Positions 7,269 to 13,641 of a stretch of DNA of 28,003 nt are shown piece after piece. The stretch spans positions 1 through 28,003 of the forward strand of contig CABUVC010000004.1 of assembly GCA_902494855.1 (NCBI GenBank), in the 5' to 3' direction. Made by a program: the position numbers and the translations under genes. Source of the DNA: an uncultured Collinsella sp. GTDB lineage: Bacteria; Actinomycetota; Coriobacteriia; Coriobacteriales; Coriobacteriaceae. The first letter of the stretch is position 1. Each line of letters begins with the position of its first letter. The notes beneath the pieces were generated by a model, which saw only the letters and a program-made list of their open reading frames with translations, was not told where the DNA came from and did no database searches.

Positions 7269-8480
7269 TTAAAGAGAGAATAGGCGTGCAGTGACCGTCT
7301 CTGGTATACCCTGGCTGTTGCGCACCGTGGCGTACGTAAGGAATGAGTCCGATTTTCCCGCCGTAGCTGGATAATCGCCATACTCCAAAGCGCGGTCGGG
7401 CGACAGCAGTGAGCCATAGGTCTTGGCAGAGGTGTCGATCAGGAAATGCGACGCCTGTACCTTAACAAGGTATTTATTCTTCTTGCCAGCCGCACATGCG
7501 AGCGGCTCGCGTGACAGAAAGAGGTACGGCCCTCCCTCATTACCGATATACGTGCCCATGTTGCCCAGGCTGCCCACACCGCTATAGGTCGCCTCGATAG
7601 AAAACACGAAGGTATCGCCCATATATACGGCCTCGAAAGGCGAGACTGACGAGGGAAGGACCAGCTGGGCACGCTTGGTGTTGTTGCCGTCGGTCAGATC
7701 GATTGCCGTTATGCCGTAGTAGACGCCCTCGTCGTTGCGGACACGAGGCGAGATGGTCAAAATGCCGTCGCTCGCGCGCGGGGCCGATGCAAAGCGGCCC
7801 GTCGATTTCCAAATTACCTCGGCCTTGGATTCATCAAGCGAGCGACGATAGCAAAACGAATCACTACTCGTTTTATTGCCGCCTGCCGAAGGCATTTTAT
7901 ACCAGATAACCGATGACCCGAACGCCGTAAACAGTGGCGGATCATAGTCCTTGCCACCTCGATCGAGCTCAGCCACATCGCCAGAGAGCGAAGCGCCCGA
8001 CAGATTTTGAGCGTAGAGCTTCCACGATGAATTGGCAAAGTTCATCTCAACCCACGCGAATACGCCGTCGCCGGCACGGACATCGTAGAATGCATATCCC
8101 GTGCCCTCGACAGGATCTTCGATTAATGTGGTAAGCGAGCCATCGCCCAGGTTGAGCACACCGAGTGTGTTGGCGTGCAGTGCCGATGCGGGCGCCATCA
8201 TCGCCGCGGCGTAATCGCCGTCGCAGTAGTACAGCAGCGTACCCAGCGGCAGCGTCCACGACGCCGCCGGCTCAAGATCGATGTCGACTGCCTCGTACTC
8301 ATCCGTAATCGAGATGATTTTGGAATCGTCCTTGATAACCTGCGGCTCACCGGCGGCATCATCGCTGGTGCCCGTTTTTTTCGAGCATCCGGCAAGCACC
8401 GTGGCAGCGCCCGCGGCAGCCCCACCGAGTACAAAGCCGCGACGCGATATTCCGTTCTTGATGTGATCGGCGATACCCAT
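7269..8480 (-). CDS. Tat-exported lipoprotein, unknown function
   Basis: A 403-residue exported protein. The N-terminus has a twin-arginine motif (SRRGFVLGG), an Ala/Gly-rich helix and a lipobox (VLAGC, Cys at about 31), so it should cross the membrane folded and be lipid-anchored outside. The rest is rich in short beta-like segments of the form 'GDxVFAWVEM', 'GSSVIWYKM', 'SDGILTISPR' and 'GDTFVFSIEAT', spaced as in a beta-propeller. That fold is inferred, not seen. Tat use hints at a cofactor or rapid folding. Its ATG overlaps the stop of the TSCPD gene by one base (TAATG), so the two are translated together. I do not recognise a named family. Confidence 0.85.
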   Translation of the reverse strand: MGIADHIKNGISRRGFVLGGAAAGAATVLAGCSKKTGTSDDAAGEPQVIKDDSKIISITDEYEAVDIDLEPAASWTLPLGTLLYYCDGDYAAAMMAPASALHANTLGVLNLGDGSLTTLIEDPVEGTGYAFYDVRAGDGVFAWVEMNFANSSWKLYAQNLSGASLSGDVAELDRGGKDYDPPLFTAFGSSVIWYKMPSAGGNKTSSDSFCYRRSLDESKAEVIWKSTGRFASAPRASDGILTISPRVRNDEGVYYGITAIDLTDGNNTKRAQLVLPSSVSPFEAVYMGDTFVFSIEATYSGVGSLGNMGTYIGNEGGPYLFLSREPLACAAGKKNKYLVKVQASHFLIDTSAKTYGSLLSPDRALEYGDYPATAGKSDSFLTYATVRNSQGIPETVTARLFSL

Positions 8481-8743
8481 TAGGCGATCTCGGCGCGAGC
8501 GGCCTCGATAGCGCGTGTAAGCTGGTCGGCGCAGGAGGTCTTTTTCATACCGCAGGTATTACCGGCGAGAACCTCGATTACGCGATCGGCAGGAGCGCCC
8601 TCGACCAGTTTGGAGATAGCCTTGAGATTGCCGTCGCAGCCGCCGGTAAACTCAACGCCCATCACCTTGTTGCCGTCATCAGAGAGATTGAGGTGAATAT
8701 TGCGAGCGCACACGCCCTGCGGCTTGTAGTCAAAACTAATCAT
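8480..8743 (-). CDS. TSCPD domain-containing small protein (TIGR03905 type)
   Basis: A protein of 87 residues that fits the TIGR03905/TSCPD family. The conserved Cys pattern is present: GVCARNI, FTGGCDGNL, NTCGMKKTSCADQL. The name-giving TSCPD reads TSCAD here. The family resembles the C-terminal domain of class II (B12-dependent) ribonucleotide reductase and of some NrdR-linked proteins; stand-alone members have no proven role and the four Cys suggest metal or redox chemistry. The ATG has GAGGGG 6 bases upstream. It is first in a two-gene operon with the Tat lipoprotein. Confidence 0.88.
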   Translation of the reverse strand: MISFDYKPQGVCARNIHLNLSDDGNKVMGVEFTGGCDGNLKAISKLVEGAPADRVIEVLAGNTCGMKKTSCADQLTRAIEAARAEIA

Positions 8744-8788
8744 TGCGATCCCCTCTCGGAAAGAAATTTCAGGAGTCTATTATCCCCG

Positions 8789-8814
8789 CCCGCGCCGATT
8801 TATGGTCGCGGGCA
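8789..8814. terminator. Hairpin after the diguanylate cyclase gene
   Basis: GCCCGCG (8789-8795) pairs with CGCGGGC (8808-8814) around a 12-nt loop, 43 bases after the cyclase stop. No T run is present, so it would be a U-less terminator. It also lies in the upstream region of the TSCPD operon's neighbour, so another role is possible. Confidence 0.4.
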
Positions 8815-8856
8815 TCGATTCAACATCCTACGATGCACAAACCGGCGACAGCAATA

Positions 8857-10656
8857 CTAGTGATTCGCGTCCTGAGCGTGAACTTCACGTTTCTCTTGAT
8901 ACATGTTGTGGTCGGCAATGCGATATACATCGGCCAGCGTATTTCCAGCCGTCTCGACGGTCGCCACGCCAATCGACGCGCTGACCGTTAGGACTTCATC
9001 GCTCACCGCAGCGAGGCCGAGACGAATATCTTGTTCCAGCCCGTGCGCAGACTCGCCGTCAGTATGGGGGCAAACCAGTAAAAACTCGTCGCCGCCGAGA
9101 CGCATCGGCAGGCAATCCCCACCAGCCACCCGCCGCAACACGGACGCGGTCCGTCGCAGCAGCTCGTCTCCCATCTCATGGCCACGGACGTCGTTGGTCC
9201 GCTTGAGATAATTGCAGTCCAACATAATCACACTCACTGGCAAGCCCTCGTTCACCAGGCTATCTCCGCGCGACTCAAGATAGTTGCGGTTGCGAAGCCC
9301 TGTCAGTTTATCTTGGTAGGACAGCTCCTCGGCATGCTTGACCATCGATATGTTGTGCGTCGCGACGACGACCGATTCCAGCCGGCCTTGCTCATCGCGA
9401 TGCTGGGGGACAACTTGCAGCGAATACCAAGTACCCCGACAATCTCGCACCTCGGCAGCCAAGTACGGCACGCCCTCCATACGTTCACGAAGCGTACTTA
9501 TATCTACAAGCGCCATAACCGCCTCGCGGCTTTCGGGGCTCACGATATCTCGGCAGACCGTGTCCATAAAGTCATATGCCTCGCTGTGCTCGGCAAATAT
9601 TTTCGCTATCGCCGGCGACATGTTGATTCCCTCGATCTTGAGGGTGTCGAGATGCAAAAGGAAGGTCGAGTCGTAGATGGCGCTAATGGCATTGATAATG
9701 CTAAGTTGCTTATCCTTTTCGGCCAGATTGCGATGGTCAACGATATTTCGCGCCAACAGCACCACGACCCAAAACGCCAGACAAACCAACACACCGGCGG
9801 CGACAAACGAAACTCTGCCGGACATGACCTCCGCTTTGGGATACAGCGCAAACAGGCGATAGTCCTTGTATGCCGCACGCACGGCGTACCATTTGCCTCC
9901 GCGATACTCGATACGCGTCAGGCCTTCGTCTTTCCACTCGATTCCAGATCCGGTAAGGAGCCGAGCGAGCGACACGTCGACATCGGGATCATTAGAGGAG
10001 ACGATCTCCACATCCTCCATAACAAGCACCGTGGGGCCCTGGTGGAAGGTGTTGTTTGCAAGCACGTCGGCTATGGCATACGAATAGTCATCCGCCGTAT
10101 CGGGGACGAATGAGCGGTATGCCAGGGCAACGCCGTCGCCATACGGGGCAGCACAGACGGCAAAAACGACATCGCGGCGTTCAACGACAGTTGAGTAGGA
10201 CACTTTGGAACCTTGATACATCGATGCGACCGACGAGCAAGCCAGTTCTTCTCGCCATAGCATGAGCGGATCGCGGCCATCGATGTCGTAGTGGGCGGTC
10301 ATATGACCGTCGGAGTCCATGACCATCAGCCCCGAAAGGTTCTCGGCATGGACATATTGCTCGATAAGATCGTCGTTAACCTCAACGCGATCAGGGGGCA
10401 GGAACGTCGCAAACGATTCGACCGCGGCATCCAAATCGTGCGTCGCCTCGGTTTTTCTTCCCTGTTCGTAGCGGTCATATTTTTCGCAGGCATTTTCCAA
10501 AAACACCATGGTCTCTTGACCGAATCCAAGCGTTTTATCGAGGCAGCGATGCGTGCCAACCGTAAACAGCAGATTCAGCAAAACAATGCTGGTAACAACG
10601 CTGACGACTATGACGACCAGGTTCTTTTTGTGCAAGAAGCGCTCATCATTTGTCAT
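8857..10656 (-). CDS. Membrane diguanylate cyclase with extracellular sensor, PAS-like and GGDEF domains
   Basis: A 599-residue protein predicted to make cyclic di-GMP from two GTP. Order: membrane helix at about 13-34, extracellular CACHE-like sensor at 35-280, second helix at about 283-303, PAS-like domain at 315-440, and a GGDEF domain opening with DKLTGLRNRNYLE. Catalytic parts are intact: IMLDCNYLKRTND binds metal and GTP, and GGDEF sits at about 521-525. The inhibitory RxxD site expected just before it is missing (GGDC occupies the place). An in-frame ATG 23 codons upstream is unlikely; AGGGG lies 6 bases before the ATG at 10656, which overlaps the end of the binding-protein gene by 11 bases. 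The pair therefore looks co-translated and functionally linked. Sensor fold is inferred from layout. Confidence 0.92.
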   Translation of the reverse strand: MTNDERFLHKKNLVVIVVSVVTSIVLLNLLFTVGTHRCLDKTLGFGQETMVFLENACEKYDRYEQGRKTEATHDLDAAVESFATFLPPDRVEVNDDLIEQYVHAENLSGLMVMDSDGHMTAHYDIDGRDPLMLWREELACSSVASMYQGSKVSYSTVVERRDVVFAVCAAPYGDGVALAYRSFVPDTADDYSYAIADVLANNTFHQGPTVLVMEDVEIVSSNDPDVDVSLARLLTGSGIEWKDEGLTRIEYRGGKWYAVRAAYKDYRLFALYPKAEVMSGRVSFVAAGVLVCLAFWVVVLLARNIVDHRNLAEKDKQLSIINAISAIYDSTFLLHLDTLKIEGINMSPAIAKIFAEHSEAYDFMDTVCRDIVSPESREAVMALVDISTLRERMEGVPYLAAEVRDCRGTWYSLQVVPQHRDEQGRLESVVVATHNISMVKHAEELSYQDKLTGLRNRNYLESRGDSLVNEGLPVSVIMLDCNYLKRTNDVRGHEMGDELLRRTASVLRRVAGGDCLPMRLGGDEFLLVCPHTDGESAHGLEQDIRLGLAAVSDEVLTVSASIGVATVETAGNTLADVYRIADHNMYQEKREVHAQDANH

Positions 10657-11524
10657 GGATCGCCCCTTGCTCACTCGTCGTCGCTCCCGCCTTGTAATTG
10701 CCCACGATACGGTCAATCGTGCCATCTCGGTCCATGTCGAACAGCGCAGTATTGAGATCCTTTACGACCGGTCCTTCATAGCCGTTCTCAAACGCGACGC
10801 CCAGGTCAACCGTCATAACGTTGTCAGCAAACACACGGTAAAGGCCGGGATACTGGGCGATGAGTTGGTCAAACGATTGAACGTCCGCCATCCAACAGTC
10901 AACATACCCTTTGGCCAGAGCGGCTTTGCAGAGTTCGGCAGAGCCATATGATTTGATTTGAACGTCCGACGAGATCCCCAGATCCCCCGCAAGCAATCGA
11001 CGTTCACTCACCGAGCCCGCAATCACCGCAATGGTCCTACTTCCATCGAGATGTGCCAAGGACTTGATGCCACTCGCTTTCTTGGCGGCAACCGAGACCG
11101 TCACGGTTAGATACGGCTCAGTCCAGTAATACTTATCCTCGCGATAACAGGGCGAATAATCGCACCATAGGCAATCGATATCACCATTTTTGAGCAGCCG
11201 GTCGCGATCGTTCCAGTCAATATCGACAAACTGTGGCTTGAGCCCCGCACGCTCACACGCCTCGCGGGCGATATCGATATCGATACCGGCGTAATCGCCC
11301 GTGGTATCGACATACACATAGGGGTCGTTATCCGTAACGCCAATTTTGAGCACAGGGAGATCCTCGTCAGCCGTACTCGGCGAGGAAGAACTATTTCGAT
11401 CGGTATACGTCAGGACGGCCATACAAGCAGCAACAAGAACTATAAACACGAACGAGACGATGGCGGCTCGTTTGATACGTCTAGGCACGCGCCTCTTTTC
11501 ATCGAAATAGCAGTAGAGATTCAT
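10646..11524 (-). CDS. Membrane-anchored family 3 solute-binding protein
   Basis: A 292-residue protein with an uncleaved-looking N-terminal anchor (helix at about 19-41 after a basic start) and an amino-acid-type periplasmic binding domain (PF00497) at about 57-282: LKIGVTDNDPYVYVDTTGDYAGIDIDIA, DIDCLWCDYSPCYRED, and a TVTVSVAAKK hinge region. No ABC permease or ATPase gene is nearby. Instead the last bases overlap the start of a GGDEF protein, so it probably serves as a ligand-sensing partner of that cyclase rather than in uptake. The ribosome site is poor (CCCGGTAATAAA before the ATG at 11524), so expression may be low or the promoter very close. The ligand cannot be named. Confidence 0.88.
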   Translation of the reverse strand: MNLYCYFDEKRRVPRRIKRAAIVSFVFIVLVAACMAVLTYTDRNSSSSPSTADEDLPVLKIGVTDNDPYVYVDTTGDYAGIDIDIAREACERAGLKPQFVDIDWNDRDRLLKNGDIDCLWCDYSPCYREDKYYWTEPYLTVTVSVAAKKASGIKSLAHLDGSRTIAVIAGSVSERRLLAGDLGISSDVQIKSYGSAELCKAALAKGYVDCWMADVQSFDQLIAQYPGLYRVFADNVMTVDLGVAFENGYEGPVVKDLNTALFDMDRDGTIDRIVGNYKAGATTSEQGAIHDK

Positions 11525-11552
11525 TTTATTACCGGGGGCTGCCGCAGCAACG

Positions 11553-11585
11553 AAAAAAGCGCCTCACCCAAGACGGGCAAGGCGC
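11553..11585 (-). terminator. Terminator of purB
   Basis: GCGCCT (11559-11564) pairs with AGGCGC (11580-11585), with an inner CCC/GGG pair, and on the minus strand TTTTTT follows. It lies 44 bases after the purB stop and just upstream of the solute-binding protein gene. Confidence 0.85.
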
Positions 11586-11628
11586 CAAAGGCTGAATTGC
11601 ATCCGCAAGCGGTCGAATTGGGGCAACC

Positions 11629-12975
11629 CTACTCGAAGTTCAGCTGCTCCAGACGGTCGAAGACCGTATCGATACGAGTGAGGAAGTCCCACGGATCGAA
11701 GATCTCGTCGAGCTTCTCCTGGCTGACGGTGCAGCGCGGATCCGCCTCGAGGCGCTCCTTAAAGGTGGGACCGGAGACGCAATCCTGCACCTCGTGCCAG
11801 GTTGCCATAGCGTTCTCCTGCACGATGGCGTAAGCGTCCTCGCGGGTAATACCTGTGTCGACGAGAGCCAACAGCACCTTGGAAGAGAAGATGAGGCCGC
11901 GGGTCTTGTTGAGATTGGCCATCATGCGCGCCGGATACAGCTGCAGGCCATCGATAACGCGAATGAGGCACTGGAACATGTGGTCAAGGGCGATAAAGCT
12001 ATCGGCCTGGGCGACGCGCTCGGCAGAGGAGTGCGAAATGTCGCGCTCGTGCCACAGGGCAACGTTGTCAAAAGCGACCTGAGCGTTGGACTTCACGACG
12101 CGCGACAGCCCGCAGACCTTCTCCATGGTGATGGGGTTGCGCTTGTGCGGCATGGCGGAGCTGCCCTTTTGTCCCTTGCGGAACGGCTCCTCGGCCTCGA
12201 GCGTATCGGTCTTCTGCAGGTTGCGAACCTCGGTTGCGATGCGCTCACAGGTGGCTGCCGTGGTAGCGAGCACACCGGCGAGGTAGGCGTGGTGGTCGCG
12301 GCTGATGACCTGCGTGGACAGCGGATCGTGAACCAGACCCAGGTGCTCGCAGACATACTCCTCCACGAACGGCTCGATGGAGCTGTACGTACCGACAGCG
12401 CCCGAGATGGCACCGAAAGCAACGTTCTTACGGGCGTCCTCAAGACGATCCAGATCGCGCTTGAGCTCCCAGGCCCAAGAGCCAAACTTCATACCGAAGG
12501 TCATCGGCTCGGCATGGATGCCATGAGTACGGCCGGCGCAGAGCGTATTACGCTCCTCGAAGGCGCGACGCTTGCAGATCTCGCCGAGCTTCTTGACGTC
12601 CTCGATGATCAGGTCGCAGGCCTGGGTGAGCTGATAGCACAGAGCCGTATCGCCCAGGTCGGAGCTGGTCATGCCGTAGTGAACCCAGCGGCTGGGCTTG
12701 GGCTCACCCTCGGGAACGTCGGCGTCGATATACTCCTTCATGTTGGTCAAGAAGGCGATGACGTCGTGGCGCGTGACCTCCTCGATCTCGTCGACCTTTG
12801 CCTTCTCAAAGTTGGCGTGGTCGCGGATCCACTGGGCCTCGTCTTTAGAAATACCGATCTTGCCGAGCTCCGCCTGGGCCTCGCAGGCCAGGACCTCGAT
12901 CTCCTGCCAAATGGCGTACTTGTTCTCGAGGGAGAAGATGTGTCCCATCTCCGGGCGGGTATAGCGATCGATCAT
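11629..12975 (-). CDS. purB: Adenylosuccinate lyase
   Basis: The enzyme removes fumarate from SAICAR (the purC product) and from adenylosuccinate, so it acts twice in purine synthesis. At 448 residues it is of normal length. The fumarase/lyase signature GSSAMPHKRNP is at about 276-286 and supplies the mobile catalytic loop; HYGMTSSDLGDT, GRTHGIHAEPMTFG and SGAVGTYS are the other conserved blocks. AGGAG lies 5 bases before the ATG. It is a single-gene unit: a -10-like TACAAT is 45 bases upstream and a terminator follows. A long open frame on the opposite strand is only its codon-bias mirror. Confidence 0.97.
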   Translation of the reverse strand: MIDRYTRPEMGHIFSLENKYAIWQEIEVLACEAQAELGKIGISKDEAQWIRDHANFEKAKVDEIEEVTRHDVIAFLTNMKEYIDADVPEGEPKPSRWVHYGMTSSDLGDTALCYQLTQACDLIIEDVKKLGEICKRRAFEERNTLCAGRTHGIHAEPMTFGMKFGSWAWELKRDLDRLEDARKNVAFGAISGAVGTYSSIEPFVEEYVCEHLGLVHDPLSTQVISRDHHAYLAGVLATTAATCERIATEVRNLQKTDTLEAEEPFRKGQKGSSAMPHKRNPITMEKVCGLSRVVKSNAQVAFDNVALWHERDISHSSAERVAQADSFIALDHMFQCLIRVIDGLQLYPARMMANLNKTRGLIFSSKVLLALVDTGITREDAYAIVQENAMATWHEVQDCVSGPTFKERLEADPRCTVSQEKLDEIFDPWDFLTRIDTVFDRLEQLNFE

Positions 12976-13019
12976 AGCGGCTCCTTTTTGGTTATTGGCA
13001 CGTTGGTCGTAACTCGACT

Positions 13020-13056
13020 ATTGTACCGTGCGCAGGTGCCCGTATGAGCTACGGGC
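13020..13056 (-). promoter_or_regulatory. purB promoter -10 with an inverted repeat in the -35 region
   Basis: On the minus strand TACAAT (13020-13025) has no recognisable -35 hexamer at 17 bases. Instead a perfect 7-bp inverted repeat, GCCCGTA-TGAGC-TACGGGC, covers 13038-13056, the place of the -35 box. It could be a repressor or activator site, or form a hairpin. No match to a known purine operator is claimed. Confidence 0.45.
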
Positions 13057-13077
13057 ATCAACCTAACATTTTGAGAT

Positions 13078-13095
13078 TGGAGCGGGCAACGGGAC
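13078..13095 (-). repeat. 18-bp copy of the tRNA-Gly 3' end, truncated in the T arm
   Basis: Identical to 13270-13287, the CCA end, acceptor strand and first part of the T arm of the intact tRNA-Gly. Identity ends inside the T arm, as in the tRNA-Lys fragment at 1643-1661, and hairpins follow here too. Confidence 0.85.
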
Positions 13096-13103
13096 GTCCG
13101 CGT

Positions 13104-13181
13104 ATTTGCTTCGCAAATCCGCACCGGCTGCGGTCGCCTATCGGCGACCTTGCCTGCTCGCTATAAGCGCTTCGCGTTTAT
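13104..13181. repeat. Cluster of three perfect or near-perfect hairpins beside tRNA-Gly
   Basis: ATTTGC-TTC-GCAAAT at 13104-13118; GGTCGCC-TATC-GGCGACC at 13132-13149; ATAAGCGC-TTC-GCGTTTAT at 13163-13181 (one G-T pair). The outer two share the GC-TTC-GC tip with the hairpin at 1663-1677. The middle one matches 39-56 in stem pattern and in the TTGC that follows. None has a T run. Confidence 0.75.
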
Positions 13182-13198
13182 TTAACGCTCGCACCCTG

Positions 13199-13215
13199 TC
13201 GGGTTCGAGTCCCGG
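13199..13215 (+). repeat. T-arm-like sequence facing tRNA-Gly
   Basis: TCGGG-TTCGAGT-CCCGG folds as a proper T arm (5-bp stem with one T-G pair, 7-nt loop TTCGAGT) on the plus strand, but no acceptor, D or anticodon arm accompanies it. It lies just before the terminator shared with tRNA-Gly and corresponds in position to 1704-1719 at tRNA-Lys. Confidence 0.6.
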
Positions 13216-13225
13216 CACTTTATTG

Positions 13226-13258
13226 AAAAAAGCACGGCACCGGAACGGTGTCGTGCTT
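13226..13258 (-). terminator. Terminator of tRNA-Gly
   Basis: AAGCACG (13230-13236) pairs with CGTGCTT (13252-13258), and CACCG with CGGTG inside, loop GAA. A T run follows on the minus strand; GCTTTTT on the plus side would let it work in both directions. Confidence 0.85.
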
Positions 13259-13269
13259 GTGCTTTTTAC

Positions 13270-13344
13270 TGGAGCGGGCAACGGGACTCGAACCCGCGAG
13301 TGTCAGCTTGGGAAGCTGATGCCTTACCACTTGGCGATGCCCGC
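13270..13344 (-). tRNA. tRNA-Gly (anticodon CCC)
   Basis: Cloverleaf: acceptor GCGGGCA/TGCCCGC, anticodon stem TCAGC/GCTGA with loop TTCCCAA (anticodon CCC), T loop TTCGAGT, discriminator T and encoded CCA (75 nt). Its 3' end is partly duplicated at 13078-13095. Confidence 0.97.
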
Positions 13345-13357
13345 TTGTGTGTTGGCT

Positions 13358-13387
13358 AGTATAACGCGGTTGTCTTGTTCGATACAA
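13358..13387 (-). promoter_or_regulatory. Promoter of tRNA-Gly
   Basis: On the minus strand TTGTAT (13382-13387) and TATACT (13358-13363) are 18 bases apart, placing the start about 7-10 bases before the mature 5' end at 13344. Confidence 0.65.
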
Positions 13388-13585
13388 GGGTATCGATGCT
13401 TGTTTTAGCTGTGGAGAATCGTCTGGAAAACAGTCCAATTGTGGAGACAGGGACCTCTAGTGTCCTTATTTTACCATCTTTTACCTGCGGTTTTATTTGA
13501 TTGTTCCATATGAACCCAATTTGTCGGAAATCGGGCAAGCTTTTGGTCAGCTTCCGGTACTTACCCGCATGAACCTCGGGGGTAG

Positions 13586-13627
13586 CCTCGTCCCAAGCGC
13601 CGCAGCCTCCCCGTGCGGCGCACGAGG
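13586..13627 (+). promoter_or_regulatory. Long hairpin ending just before the adhesin ribosome site
   Basis: CCTCGT (13586-13591) pairs with ACGAGG (13622-13627) and GCGCCGCA (13597-13604) with TGCGGCGC (13614-13621); the only break in 14 bp is a 5-nt bulge on one side. The ribosome site AAGGAG begins 4 bases later, at 13631. No T run follows, so it is more likely an mRNA-stability or translation-control element than a terminator. Confidence 0.6.
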
Positions 13628-13641
13628 GATAAGGAGCAGCC

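Noticed and set aside
11794..13047. 417-codon open frame on the plus strand opposite purB
   Set aside because: purB has full family signatures; the opposite frame is a high-GC shadow rich in Leu, Gly and Asp.
13199..13230. A plus-strand tRNA converging on tRNA-Gly
   Set aside because: Only a T arm can be folded; the rest of the cloverleaf and a CCA end are absent.
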